Origin: Mycobacteriales bacterium
Lineage (GTDB): Bacteria; Actinomycetota; Actinomycetes; Mycobacteriales; SCTD01
NCBI GenBank assembly: GCA_030447385.1
Contig: JAUJOY010000001.1
Location: forward strand, 1-64,000
Direction: 5' to 3'
Length of the DNA stretch: 64,000 nt
The position numbers and the translations under genes were made by a program. This document shows, in pieces, positions 27,110 through 36,934 of this stretch (positions within the stretch are counted from its first letter, which is position 1; each line of letters starts with the position of its first letter). The notes beneath the pieces were generated by a model, which ran no database searches, had not been told where the DNA came from, and worked only from the letters and a program-made list of their open reading frames with translations.

Positions 27110-27913
27110 GTGACCGACCCGTACGAGCTGCCCGAGACCGAGTCAACGGATCCGACGCCGTGGTGGCAGCAGCGCAACGTCGTCCGCGGCGCGGTCGGCT
27201 TCCTGGGCGCGGGCGGGATCCTGGTCACGCTCGCGGGCGCCAGCGCGGCCGTCGTGTTGGTCAGTGGCGGCGGCGGCGAGGACACGCTCGCCCCGGCACC
27301 GGAGGCCACCTTGACGCCGTCGGCCTCGCCCACGGTCGAGCCAACGCCGGAGCCCGAGCCGAGCGAGACGACGACACTTGCGCCCGTAGTGACGACGCCT
27401 TCGCCCGTGGCGACAATGTCGCCGGCGACTCCGACCAGGACCGCCGCTGCGACCCCGAGCCGTTCCCCAACGCCGGTCAGGACCACGGCGGCGCCAGTGG
27501 CCCCGGCCGCCGGTCAGCCGTCAACCACGAAGAGCGCCGCGCCGGTGCCGTCCCCGACCGGGACTGCGCCGGGCGAGGTCTACATCACGTTCATAAACCA
27601 AACGACGCAGGAGCTGCGCTTCTCGGCGGACACGCACGACCCCGGCAGCAAGCCGGTCGCCGTCGTCGCCGCCCCGGGCACCCAGAAGCGAATCGTCTTC
27701 CACCCGAACCCTGCACACGCGACGGCGGTTGCAGGGCGTTGGACGCAGAACCCGGACTGCAGCATGGGCGACGCGCCCGGCCTGCCGGCGCCCGGCTCCT
27801 ACACGATCATCCAGCGCAACCAGCCCGGCGCCGGCCCTGGACCGACGGCCTGTGCCGGGCACCGTCAGATGGAGATGGTCTCGCCCGACGCCGACGGGAT
27901 GATGCGGCCCTGA
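27110..27913 (+). CDS. Membrane-anchored protein with Pro/Thr-rich linker
   Basis: 267 residues from GTG 27110 (GAGGAGAAGG upstream). A short cytoplasmic head with WWQQRNVVRGAVGFLGAGG leads to one membrane helix (ILVTLAGASAAVVLVSG), then about 110 residues of low-complexity Pro/Thr/Ser/Ala linker, and a compact outer domain of about 100 residues (GEVYITFINQTTQELRFSAD; a lone Cys pair in PDCSMG and TACAGH). The layout is that of a surface-displayed ligand-binding or signalling protein. Family not recognised. It is one of the few intact frames in this decayed stretch. Confidence 0.6.
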   Translation: MTDPYELPETESTDPTPWWQQRNVVRGAVGFLGAGGILVTLAGASAAVVLVSGGGGEDTLAPAPEATLTPSASPTVEPTPEPEPSETTTLAPVVTTPSPVATMSPATPTRTAAATPSRSPTPVRTTAAPVAPAAGQPSTTKSAAPVPSPTGTAPGEVYITFINQTTQELRFSADTHDPGSKPVAVVAAPGTQKRIVFHPNPAHATAVAGRWTQNPDCSMGDAPGLPAPGSYTIIQRNQPGAGPGPTACAGHRQMEMVSPDADGMMRP

Positions 27914-28015
27914 CCACTCAGGGCCGGCGGGTCGTGGTCACGGCGCCCTCACCGCTGGGCTGGTAGGAGCCGCGTCCCACCCCGGCCGGGATGAAGCCGT
28001 GCCGGGCGTATTGAC

Positions 28016-28285
28016 ATGGACATCGTCGTCGCCACCGACGACCACATCGAGCCGGTGATCGAGCGGCTCGCAGGTATCGGGTACCGGTGGCGAGGCGACC
28101 TTGGTGTGGAGGGACGGCAGGCACTCGAGGCGCCCGACGACGGTGTGCTACCCCCGCACCACCTGTACCTCGTCGTTGGCACCGGCGGCCTGTACACGGC
28201 CTTGACGGTCCGACCCGCAGACGAGGCTGACGCTGCTCGCACAGGAGGAGAAGAGCCGCCTCGCGGCGAGCCCAGGCGTCGTTGA
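28016..28285 (+). pseudogene. GrpB-family nucleotidyltransferase fragment
   Basis: MDIVVATDDHIEPVIERLAG followed by IGYRWRGDLGVEGRQAL and PHHLYLVV matches the middle of GrpB (UPF0157) proteins, which read LGYxYRGELGIPGRxxF...HHLHVV. The N-terminal catalytic GS motif is missing and the C-terminal part is out of frame or lost, leaving about 60 recognisable residues of roughly 170. A further helical stretch, SRLAASPGVVDAMADAHERL at about 28255-28350, is in another frame and of unknown origin. Confidence 0.55.
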
Positions 28286-28625
28286 CGCGATGGCGGATGC
28301 GCACGAACGACTGCAAGAGCTTCGTGAGGCGGACCTCGCCCGGGGTGCGAAGACCTGGCTACCTACTGGGCTGGTCGGAAGGCGCTCGGCCAGGCGTGGC
28401 TCACGGCAGCCGATCGCCGCGAGGGGTTGTGAGCACGGAGCATCGGCCGGGCCTGGGCACACGCGGCTCGGGAGCGCGGGCAGCGCCTGTACGTCTGGCA
28501 CGGTCCCGTGGTGCCGATGTACTACGTCGCCAGCTCATTTCGAGGGTCCGGACGACAGAGGCCATGAGCCGTTCTCGTCGGCAGCTGGCGATACCTGACT
28601 TCCTGTAGACGCGGAGGCTCTCGGG

Positions 28626-29339
28626 TCACTCCATCCCGAGGTAGGCGGAAATGACGCGCTGATCGGCGAGCAGGTCCGCTCCGGCACCCGAGTGGGCGAG
28701 CGACCCGGTCTCGAGCACGTAGCCCACATCGGCAGCGCGCAGCGCGCGGCGGGCGTTCTGCTCGACGAGCACCACAGTCGTGCCGGACGCGCGGATCTCG
28801 GCGATGACCCGGAAGACCTCGTCCACGATCCTCGGCGCCAGCCCCATGGAGGGCTCGTCCATGAGCAGCAGTCGGGGCTTGGCCACCAGCGCCCGGGCGA
28901 TGGCGAGCATCTGCTGCTCGCCTCCCGACAGCGCACCAGCAGGCAGCTCCCGCCTCTCTCGCAAGACCGGGAAGCGCTAGTAGATCGCCTCGATCGAGGC
29001 TGCCGATGTGGCTCGCCGGTGCCAGCCGCCGAGTTGCAGGTTCTCGTGGATCGTCATGGAAGCCAGGATCTCCCGACCCTCGGGCACTTGTACCAGCCCG
29101 GCATCGACGAGGCGGTGGGCCGACCAGCGGGTGATGTCCCGGCTCTCGAAGCGGATCGTGCCGGCGCGCGGCTTGACCAGCCCGGCGACGGCGTTGAGCA
29201 CCGAGGTCTTGCCGGCACCGTTGGCACCCACGAGCGCCACCAGACTGCCCTCGTGCGCCTCGAACGACACCTCCCGCACAGCGGAGACGCGCCCGTACGA
29301 GACCGAGAGCCCCTGTACCGACAGCAGCGGCTCAGACAT
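28626..29339 (-). pseudogene. livF: Branched-chain amino acid ABC ATPase LivF, nonsense mutation
   Basis: One frame carries SVQGLSVSYGRVSAVREVSF, Walker A GANGAGKT, EGREILASMTIHENL, then IEAIY-stop-RFPVLRERRELPAG, signature LSGGEQQM, Walker B LLLMDEPSMGLAP and a LivF-type C-terminus ending SAYLGME. The only lesion is TAG at 28977-28979, where homologues have Glu (IYERFP). Without it the protein would be 237 residues, the normal length. It follows livG by overlap (ATG 29339 versus stop 29332). Suppression is unlikely, so it is read as inactivated along with its partners. Confidence 0.8.
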
Positions 29340-30647
29340 GCGACTCCGCCTCGTCCTGCTCGGTCCCGGCCGAGCCGAGATAGGCCTCGATGACGGCCGG
29401 GGTCTTCGCCACCGTCGCCGGGTCGCCCGAAGCGATCACCTCACCGAAGTTGAGCACCACGATCCGCGAGCAGGTCTCCAGAACCATCCGCACGTTGTGC
29501 TCGATCAGCAGCACCGTGATGCCGTCCTCGGCCAGCCACAGGATCAGCATCGACAGCCGGGACGCCTCGACGTGGTTCATGCCCGCGACGGGCTCGTCAA
29601 GGATGAGCAGGGTCGGATGCCCCGCGAGGGCACGGGCGATCTCCAGCCGGCGCCGGTCGCCGTACGACAGCTGTCCTGCGGGGTCCCGCGCCCGGTCCGC
29701 GAGGCCCACCCGGGCCAGCTGCGCGCTGGCCTGCGCCAGCGCCCGGTGCTCGTCGCGACGCGCCGAGGGCAGGAAGACCAGCCGCCGCAGGAGGGGCGTT
29801 GGTCTGGACGCACCGGTGTCGGGCGGCTGACGACGTGCGCGCCGACCAGCGCGTTCTCGAGCACGGTGAGGCGGTCGAAGAGCTTGGAGTGCTGGAAGGT
29901 GCGGCTGACACCGGCCTTGGCGAACCGGTGGGCCCGCCCGGGCCCACCGAGGGGACACCGAGGACGCTGCCCGTCCCGCTGGTCGGCGTTGCCAGACCGC
30001 TGAGCAGGTTGATCAGGGTGGTCTTGCCGGCGCCGTTGGGGCCGATAAGGCCGAGCACCCTCACCGCTGTGCAGCTCCAGGTCGATCGCCTTCACGGCGT
30101 GGACACCGCCGTAGTCCTTGCCGACGCCCGACAGGCTCAGCAGCGGCGTGCCCGCGGAGGGGAGGGCGGGCAGGTCCGGGGGCGTCGCATCCGGGTCGAA
30201 CTCCGGGGCGCACCAGCGCGGGATCAGGCTGGACAGCCCGCCCGGCAGGAACAGGATCACCACGAGGAGCAGTGCCGACGCGAGGAAGGGCCGAATCCAC
30301 CCGGCCTCCACCCCGAGCGCGCGCTGGATCTCCGGCACCGAGGTGAGGAAGCCGCTGCCGAGCAGCGGGCCGATGAACATGAGTGAGCCGCCCACCACGG
30401 CGGTGACCAGGCCGTCGACCGCCGCAGCGAAGCCGAAGTCGTCCGGAGTGATGAAGCGGGAGAAGTAGGAGATGAGCACGCCGTACATGCCGGCGACCGC
30501 GCCGGAGGTGACGAAGGCCGTCACACGGTAGCGGCTGACGTCGACGCCCATCGCCCGAGCCGCCAGCTCGTCCTCGCGCAGGGCGGCGAGTGCCCGGCCG
30601 AGGCGAGACCCGCGGCCGTTCCACCGAACGACGTCGAAAGCGGACAC
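29332..30647 (-). pseudogene. LivM-LivG permease/ATPase fusion, truncated and frameshifted
   Basis: The first part is the C-terminal half of LivM: REDELAARAMGVDVSRYRVT, then ISYFSRFITPDDFGFAAAVD and FLASALLLVVILFLPGG. After a linker it runs into LivG (LSLSGVGKDYGGVHAVKAID, Walker A GPNGAGKTTLINLLSG, a FAKAGVSRTFQHSKLFDRLT block, LSYGDRRRLEIARALAGHPT, LLILDEPVAGMN). LivG coding moves between frames near 30060, 29960 and 29830. LivM lacks its first 150 or so residues; the frame stops dead at 30647, next to the second LGFP gene. No livH, livJ or livK remains. Confidence 0.75.
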
Positions 30648-30650
30648 CCG

Positions 30651-32312
30651 ATGAGCTCACGATGGTCGCGCACCGGCGCGGCCGCACTGGCCAGCGGTCG
30701 CGGCGGCTCTGACGGCGACGGCGCCGGCCGCGCTCGCCGCCCAGTCCTGCGCCGAGGACGCACCGGGGACGTGCCCGGGGCCGAGGATCTGCTGCGGTTC
30801 TGCGTGAGCTCGTCCGAACCTGTGGTGACGATGGACCTGACGGTCGACGGCGCCACGACCGTCGCCGCCGGGGGACGGACGGTGACGTGGCAGGCCACGG
30901 GCACCGTCGACGGCAACCCGGTAGCTTCGTCGTCAGGGCGGGCGCCTCGGGAGCCGTGGTGCACTATGCCACCGACGCGCCCGGCGCACCGCCGGTGTGC
31001 ACGGCGCAGCCAGACGTGGACACCAGCGACCGGTACGCCGTCACGTTCGCGGGGTGGTGCTTCCCGCGCAGCTCCGCGCTCACGGCCGTGCCCACCGTGA
31101 CGACGGCTGGCGGCTCCGACGGCGGGGACACCACACCGTCCGCCGTCCCCATCCTGCTTGGCCCCGTCGACGCCAGGTACAGCGACCTTCGCGGCCCCCG
31201 CTCTGAGCTCGGCGCCCCAGTGGGGTCCCTGATGATCGGAGAGCTCGGGACGACGCAGCGCAGGCGGTACGAGAGCGGCCTGATCACGCAGACCGACTCA
31301 ATTACCTCGCTCGCCCGCGAGGTCATCGGGCCGCGCTACCTGCTGTACCGGCAGATGGGTGAAGAGGCCGGGCCGCTCGGCCGCCCGACCTCGGGTGAGT
31401 ACCCGACGTTCTCCCGCGACGGTGTGATCGGTCGGATGGAGCACGGGTTGCTCATCACCGGCAACCAGACCGGGACGCACGAGGTGCACGGCGCCATCGA
31501 GCGCGCCTACGTCTGCCCGATGGTGTGCGACCCTCATCCGGAGAGGTTTTTCGGCTTCCCGACCACGGACGAGACCCCCACACCGGACGGGGTCGGGCGC
31601 TACAACCAACTTCACCCTCGGCTCGATCTACTGGACGCCGTCCACCGGCGCACCCCAGGTTCCCAACGAGCTCCGTGACGTCTGGGCGCGCATGGGGTGG
31701 GAGCGCGGACCGCTCGGCTACCCGACGCGCGGGGACGGGCTTCACGCCGAGGGGTCGAGATCCGGCTCCTTCCAGGGCGGTGCGGTGGTCTCATCGCCGG
31801 CGTACGGCGTGCGCGAGGTCCACGGAGGCATCGCCGCCACCTGGAAGCGCCTTGGCGCCAACCGAGGTGTGCTCGGCGTGCCGGCCACCGACGAGCTTGC
31901 CACGCCGGACGGCCGAGGCCGGTTCAACCACTTCGCCGGCGGTTCGGTGTACTGGACGCCGACGACCGACGCGCAGGCGATCCGCGGCGCCATCCGCGAG
32001 ACCTGGGCCCGGCTCGGCTGGGAGCGAGGTGCGCTGGGCTACCCGGTGACCAACGAGCTGGGCGCCCCCGACGGGCGCGGCCGGTTCAACCACTTCGAGC
32101 GGGGCTCGGTGTACTGGACGTCCACCACGGGCGCCCACGAGGTACGCGGTGCGATCCGCGCTTACTGGCCCTAAACCGGGTGGGAGCGCGGGTGGCTCGG
32201 CTACCCGGTCACCGACGAGTACCCGGTCGCGGGCGGGCAGGCCCAGGACTTCGAGAACGGACAGCTTCGTTGGGACGCCGCCACACGATCGGTATCAGCA
32301 GTGCGGCGCTGA
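30651..32312 (+). pseudogene. Second LGFP-repeat secreted protein, several frameshifts
   Basis: Beginning MSSRWSRTGAAALA and, after a one-base shift near 30692, AVAAALTATAPAALAAQSCA, this is a signal peptide followed by a Cys-containing domain (FCVSSSEPVVTMDLTVDGAT). Five or six LGFP modules follow (WERGPLGYPTRGD; RLGANRGVLGVPATDE; RLGWERGALGYPVTNE; WERGWLGYPVTDE). Breaks lie near 30780, 30925 and 31605, plus a TAA at 32172 that two compensating one-base changes would remove. The final stop is 32310-32312. It resembles the LGFP gene at 23.9 kb; the two flank the broken liv cluster. Confidence 0.65.
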
Positions 32313-32416
32313 CTCCCGCTCTTCGGGACCTCACCCTCGGTCCTGGCTCGTCAACCGGCTGGCGTCGCACGGCTGCTCGCGAGACGCTCCGAGCGCTGGT
32401 CGGCGAGAATGCGCAG

Positions 32417-33274
32417 GTGGGCACCGTCGTCTCCGTGGTGCGCTACCCGCTGAAGAGCGCCCGCGGTCAGCCGCTGGCGGAGGTCGACGTCGACGCCGTC
32501 GGCGTGCGTTGGGACCGGGCCTGGGCCTGCTTGGACGGGACCGACGGCAGTGTCGGCAGCGTGAAGCACCCGCGGCGGTGGGGTGGCCTGCTCGAGGTGG
32601 CCGCCTCGGTCCGCGCCGACGGGACGGACTGCACGCTCACCGTCGGCGGGCGGCGGGTCACTGCGGGCACGGCCGAGGCGGAGGCCGTGCTCGGGACCCA
32701 CCTGGGGCGCAGGGTCCGGCTCACCCGCGACGTACCGGCGCGGGCACAGCTGCACCGCCTGCTTCCCGAGCAGGCCGGGCTCGTGCCGGGCTGGATGCGC
32801 GACGTCAGGCCCGGGCAGGAGCTGGTCACGGACGTCCAGGGTGCGCAGCCGGGTGGCCGCTTCGTCGACTTCGGCGCGGTGCACCTGGTGACCACGGGCG
32901 CGCTGGCGCTGCTCGCCCAGCGACTCGGACGGCCCGCCGTGCAACCGCAGCGCTTCCGGCCCAACCTCGTGCTCGACCTGGCGCAGGACCCTGTCGCAGG
33001 GCAGGAGCTGCGGATCGGCGAGGTCGTCCTGCGGACAGTGCTGCCGACCCCACGGTGCGTGGTTCCCGGTCTGTCCCATGACGCGCAGCGCCTCGACGTC
33101 GGGCTGCTGAAGATGCTCGCCCGCGACTACCGGATGCCGGTGCTGGAGCACGGGCACGCGGCCTGCTTCGGGGTCTACGCCGACGTCGTCCAGCAGGGTC
33201 GAATCGCCGTTGGCGACGCGGTCCGTAGGCGGTCCCGCATCGGCGGCGGGACCGAGTGGCGCACCATGATGTGA
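32417..33274 (+). CDS. MOSC-domain protein with beta-barrel N-terminus
   Basis: 285 residues. VVSVVRYPLKSARGQPLAEV is the MOSC_N start, and the MOSC core has FVDFGAVHLVTTGALALLAQ, RFRPNLVLDLA and TVLPTPRCVVPGL with the conserved Cys expected in sulfur-carrier MOSC proteins. Relatives include mARC and YcbX, which reduce N-hydroxylated compounds using molybdenum cofactor. No ferredoxin domain is attached, so an electron donor would be separate. GTG 32417 is chosen at the start of similarity. The stop overlaps the ATG of the SGNH hydrolase gene. Confidence 0.85.
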   Translation: MGTVVSVVRYPLKSARGQPLAEVDVDAVGVRWDRAWACLDGTDGSVGSVKHPRRWGGLLEVAASVRADGTDCTLTVGGRRVTAGTAEAEAVLGTHLGRRVRLTRDVPARAQLHRLLPEQAGLVPGWMRDVRPGQELVTDVQGAQPGGRFVDFGAVHLVTTGALALLAQRLGRPAVQPQRFRPNLVLDLAQDPVAGQELRIGEVVLRTVLPTPRCVVPGLSHDAQRLDVGLLKMLARDYRMPVLEHGHAACFGVYADVVQQGRIAVGDAVRRRSRIGGGTEWRTMM

Positions 33275-33999
33275 TGGCGGGTGTCATGGCTGTACCCGCG
33301 TCGTACATCGCCCTCGGTGACTCGATCTCCGTCGACGACTACGCGGGCGGGCCGGGCCGCGGCGGGCCCAGTCTGCTGTTCCGCAACCGTGACGACGACT
33401 TCCCGCAGTGGCGGGGACGCGACCTCGTGAGCACCGAGCCGCAGGCGTCGTTCATGCTGCTCGCCTCCGACGGCGCCACGACGCGGACCCTGCTCGACAC
33501 CCAGCTGCCGCGGCTCGCGGCCAGTTCTGTCCGCCCGACGCTCGTCACGCTGACGATCGGTGGCAACGACGTCCTCGGCGTGTACGGCGACACCGTGGCT
33601 GCCCACGCGACGATCGACCAGGTGTCCGTCGCGGTGTCCCACGCGTTAGCCGAGCTTCGCGTGCTGCTTGCCCCGGCCGGCCGCGTGATCGTCGGGACCG
33701 TGTACGACCCAAGTGACGGCACCGGGGACGCCGCCCGGCTCGGCCTGCCACCGTGGCCGGAGGCCGTCGCCGTGATCGCGCGTCTCAACGACGCCCTGCG
33801 CGTGGTCGCCCGTCGACACGGGGCCGGCGTCGCGGAGGTCGGCGAGTGCTTTCTCGGGCACGGGTTGAAAGCAGGCGACCCCTCCCGTCCCGAGCCGCGA
33901 CCGCCTCAGAGGGACCTGTGGCTGTGCAGCGTGATCGAGCCCAACGCCTGGGGAGCCGGCGGGGTGCGGGAGGCGTTCTGGGCAGCGCTGCACCGGTGA
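33274..33999 (+). CDS. SGNH/GDSL-family hydrolase
   Basis: 241 residues. Block I YIALGDSIS with the nucleophile Ser, Gly block, and GGND block III are present. Block V, normally DxxHP, reads VIEPNAWGAGGVREAFW, so the usual catalytic His is replaced by Glu at the aligned position; a nearby alternative His is not obvious. No signal peptide is seen, so it is cytoplasmic. The ATG at 33274 overlaps the MOSC stop (TGATG), and the two are probably co-transcribed. It could act on an acyl or acetyl ester. The missing His should temper confidence in activity. Confidence 0.8.
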   Translation: MAGVMAVPASYIALGDSISVDDYAGGPGRGGPSLLFRNRDDDFPQWRGRDLVSTEPQASFMLLASDGATTRTLLDTQLPRLAASSVRPTLVTLTIGGNDVLGVYGDTVAAHATIDQVSVAVSHALAELRVLLAPAGRVIVGTVYDPSDGTGDAARLGLPPWPEAVAVIARLNDALRVVARRHGAGVAEVGECFLGHGLKAGDPSRPEPRPPQRDLWLCSVIEPNAWGAGGVREAFWAALHR

Positions 34000-34451
34000 G
34001 CCGTGCCGCAGGGTCCGCGTCCTGTGCACCGGTCAGGGCGGACACGTGCGCACACATCGTTATCACCAAGCACAGGAGAACCGGCTGGGCAGGCTCAGGT
34101 CGGGCCGACGTCGATCACGATGTGTGCAGCGTCGTCACCTTCGGGATACAGGCCAGGGTTCGGCCGGATCCTGCTCGCCGTTGTCAACACGCTGCTGGAC
34201 ACCGGGCGCGGACCGTTGCTGTGGGCGTTCGCCCTCAGCCGCGCTCTGGTGCTCACGTCGGCCTCGGATGCGGCTGATGCGGCGACGCTGGCCCCCCACG
34301 GCTGGGGCTGGCGATGGGGCGGTACGTCGCACGCTCGAGCCGCTTCCGTCGACGTCCGTGAACGTGCTTGCCTGGGCACTGGGGGGCGATCCGGGACCGC
34401 TACCTGAACGGGCGCCTGGAAGGGCGGCGTCGCCGGTCGTACCGTGCACGT
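34000..34451. other. 452 bp without a recognised gene
   Basis: Frames on both strands are open by base composition only. No start with a ribosome-binding site and no family pattern was seen between the SGNH hydrolase gene and the DUF2277 gene. Confidence 0.4.
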
Positions 34452-34739
34452 GTGTGCCGAAGCATCAAGACCCTGCGCCCGCCGTTCACCGATGAGGTGA
34501 GCACCGCTGACATGGACGCGGCTGCGCTGCAGTACGTCCGCAAGGTCGTCGGGATGCGCCATCCTGCGCCGCACAACCAGGCGGCCTTCGACGCAGCCGT
34601 GGCGGCGGTATCCACGGCGACGCAGGACCTGTTGCGCGACGTGGTCGTACGCGGTGGCTCACGGCGTCCGGCCGCGACCGGGTCACAGCAGCAGCGCGAC
34701 CGCAACCACCAGGCCGAAGGCGACCACGACAAGGCGTAG
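34452..34739 (+). CDS. DUF2277 family protein
   Basis: 95 residues from GTG 34452: VCRSIKTLRPPFTDEVSTAD then LQYVRKVVGMRHPAPHNQAA matches DUF2277, small proteins of about 85-90 residues that begin MCRNIKTLRPP. The ribosome-binding site is weak. The C-terminal 25 residues are hydrophilic and unlike the family. The last 57 bp overlap the 3' end of the opposite-strand TauE/SafE gene. Function unknown; the conserved Cys near the start is present. Confidence 0.75.
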   Translation: MCRSIKTLRPPFTDEVSTADMDAAALQYVRKVVGMRHPAPHNQAAFDAAVAAVSTATQDLLRDVVVRGGSRRPAATGSQQQRDRNHQAEGDHDKA

Positions 34740-35435
34740 CCGGGCCGGATTGAGGCGCCGCGCCACCTGGGCGCCGAGGTAGCCGCCGACCAGCGCCGCG
34801 GGTGCCAGCACCGCCACCACGCCCCAGTCCACCGGGGCGAACAAGGAGAACGCGATCAGCGCCACAGCGTTGATGAGCAGCGACAGGGCGCTCTTGAGCC
34901 CGTTGAGCTGCTGGAGGCCGTCCTGGACGAACAGGCCGAGACAGGCCAGCAGCACGACTCCGAGGCCACCCCCGAAGTAGGCGCCGTAGCTTGCTGCCAG
35001 CAGGACGGAGAGATGCAGCAGGGGCGAGCGGATGCCCGCGCCGCCGCCCGGCCAGGCGCGCACTCTCTCGGTGACGCGGCCCTGGACGGCGAGCAGGAGG
35101 GAACCGCTCAGGATGAGGAAGGGGACGAGCTGCTCGAACGCCTCTTCCGACGTGACGAGCAGGAGCAGGCAGCCTGCGATGGCACCAGTGACCGCGGCAG
35201 GGACGAGCGCGAGGAGCCGGCGGCCCTGGGGGGCGAGCTCGCGGCGGTAGCCCCAGGTCGTCCCGACGTAGCCCGGCCAGACGGCGACGCTGTTGGTGAC
35301 GTTCGCGGTCAGCGGCGGTAGCCCCAACGCGATCAGGGAAGGGAAGCTGATGAGCGAGCCGCCGCCGGCGAGCGCGTTGATCCCGCCGGCTACAAGTCCG
35401 ACGACGACCAGCACCAGCGCCTCGAGCGCGCTCAC
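34683..35435 (-). CDS. TauE/SafE-family sulfite/anion exporter
   Basis: 250 residues with eight hydrophobic segments. The family repeats are clear: LVVVGLVAGGINALAGGGSL near the N-terminus, NVTNSVAVWPGYVGTTWGYR, and in the second half YGAYFGGGLGVVLLACLGLF with NGLKSALSLLINAVALIAF. TauE/SafE proteins export sulfite, sulfoacetate or related organic anions. No sulfur-metabolism genes lie nearby, although the MOSC protein is a loose link. The gene is read away from tRNA-Arg and looks intact. Confidence 0.88.
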   Translation of the reverse strand: MSALEALVLVVVGLVAGGINALAGGGSLISFPSLIALGLPPLTANVTNSVAVWPGYVGTTWGYRRELAPQGRRLLALVPAAVTGAIAGCLLLLVTSEEAFEQLVPFLILSGSLLLAVQGRVTERVRAWPGGGAGIRSPLLHLSVLLAASYGAYFGGGLGVVLLACLGLFVQDGLQQLNGLKSALSLLINAVALIAFSLFAPVDWGVVAVLAPAALVGGYLGAQVARRLNPARLRLVVVAFGLVVAVALLL

Positions 35436-35556
35436 CGTCCTGCGTCCGCCACCTGAGCAGCCTGCCAGAGCCCGGTGTCGGACTGCTGCCGACGTCAGGG
35501 CGCTCGGGCGGCCGATCCCGGCCGGTATGCTCTCGCAGACCGCCCCAGGGCGGCGC

Positions 35557-35629
35557 GCGCTCGTAGCTCAACGGATAGAGCACTTGACTACGGATCAAGA
35601 GGTTGGGGGTTCGAATCCCTCCGAGCGCA
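35557..35629 (+). tRNA. tRNA-Arg (anticodon ACG)
   Basis: 73 nt. Acceptor GCGCTCG/CGAGCGC with discriminator A, D arm GCTC-AACGGATA-GAGC, anticodon stem CTTGA/TCAAG around CTACGGA (ACG), and T arm GGGGG-TTCGAAT-CCCTC. No CCA is encoded. An integrase gene ends 90 bp downstream and points toward it, so the 3' half is the likely attachment site (attL) of the element to the right. Confidence 0.95.
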
Positions 35630-35718
35630 CAGCAAAACAGCAGGTCAGAGGGGTCGCTCCGGTTCAGGCGGCTCCTCTTTCGCGTTTCGTACAGCCTCGA
35701 ATACAGCCACGGCGGTGA

Positions 35719-36897
35719 TCAAGTCGATGAGCCAGGGTTCATCTGACGCAGGAGGTCGTCCATGCGGTCGGCGGCCGCGCGCTGCACCGGCTCGAGCAGG
35801 TGCGTGTAGAGGTCGCTCGTCGTGGACAGCCGCGAGTGGCCGAGCGTGCCCATGACGACGCGCATGTCGACGCCCTGCAGCAACATGAACGAGGCAGCGG
35901 CGTGCCGGAGGTCGTGGATGCGGATCCGTCGGACCTGGGCGCGGTCGCAGAGCGCGTGGAACGACCGCAGGACGTTGCGTGGCTCAAGCGGCGTGCCGAT
36001 GCCGGTGGTGAAGACCAGCGTGTCGTCGATCCAGACCGCAGATGCGAGGCGTTCCTGCACCTGAGCCGTCCGGTGTGCCCGCAGAGCATCGACAACGACC
36101 GCTGGCAGGGGCAATGCGCGTCGGCTCGACTTCGTCTTCGGCATCTCCGAGCGCACGAGCTTGCCGCCCACACGCTGCACGCTTGCCTTGACCTGCAGCG
36201 ACCCGCCGTCGAGGTCGACGTCCGCCCACCGCAGCGCCAGCGCCTCACCGCGGCGGAGCCCGAGCGCAGTGACGAGCAGCCACAGCGGCGACAGGCGGTC
36301 GGTTGCCGCCTGGGCGAAGAGCCGCCCCGCCTCCTCGAGCGTGAGCGGCGCGATTTCGGGGCGCTGCACCTTCGGCCCGCAGACCAGGCCGGCGACGTTG
36401 CGCACCACCAGGTCGTCGCGCCGGGCCTGCTCGAGCGCAAGGCGCAGGACCGCGTGCAGGTACTGGATCGTGCGGGAGGACAGCGGTCGCTTCGTCCTCG
36501 GGCTGGTCTGCGTGCTCTTGTCGCTGAGGAACGCGCGGATGTGCACGGCGGTGAGCTTGTCGAGCCGGTGGTGTCCGAGCCCCGGGATGATGTGCTGCCT
36601 GGTCAGGCTGGAGTACGACTGCGCCGTAGACGGCCGGACCAGCATCGGCAACGTGTCGCGGAGCCAAGCTTCCAGGTAATCGGCGAGCGTGATCGGGCGG
36701 CTCGTCCCAACTGGCAGGCCGGCATCGAGCGTGCGCCGGATGGCGCCCAGCTTGTCGAGCACCTCGCGCTGGGTCGCCCCGTACGGCGTCTTGCGCTTCG
36801 GCCGCCCGGCGACGATGCCGACTGCGACCGATCCCTGCCAGCCACCCTGCTTGCGCTTGTGCACCGACCCCTCGCCGGCCGCGCGTCGTGCACCCAT
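35719..36897 (-). CDS. int: Tyrosine integrase of an integrative element
   Basis: 392 residues, complete. The N-terminal arm-binding part (GSVHKRKQGGWQGSVAVG) and core-binding SAM-like domain (LADYLEAWLRDTLPMLVRPS) precede the catalytic domain. The catalytic residues can be placed: R215 in GLRRGEALAL, H328 and R331 in HDLRHAAAS, H354 in GTLGHSRLSTT and nucleophile Y364 in SDLYTHLL. This is the actinomycete pSAM2/ICE-type integrase. ATG 36897 is chosen at the start of similarity. The gene ends 90 bp from tRNA-Arg and is preceded by an excisionase, the standard layout. Confidence 0.93.
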   Translation of the reverse strand: MGARRAAGEGSVHKRKQGGWQGSVAVGIVAGRPKRKTPYGATQREVLDKLGAIRRTLDAGLPVGTSRPITLADYLEAWLRDTLPMLVRPSTAQSYSSLTRQHIIPGLGHHRLDKLTAVHIRAFLSDKSTQTSPRTKRPLSSRTIQYLHAVLRLALEQARRDDLVVRNVAGLVCGPKVQRPEIAPLTLEEAGRLFAQAATDRLSPLWLLVTALGLRRGEALALRWADVDLDGGSLQVKASVQRVGGKLVRSEMPKTKSSRRALPLPAVVVDALRAHRTAQVQERLASAVWIDDTLVFTTGIGTPLEPRNVLRSFHALCDRAQVRRIRIHDLRHAAASFMLLQGVDMRVVMGTLGHSRLSTTSDLYTHLLEPVQRAAADRMDDLLRQMNPGSST

Positions 36898-36934
36898 TAC
36901 GGACCCCTCCGTCGTTGGTCGACAGGGACAGCGG

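Noticed and set aside
28290-28598. 102-codon plus frame after the GrpB fragment
   Set aside because: Only the first 40 codons look protein-like; no family match and no start signal. Treated as degraded sequence.
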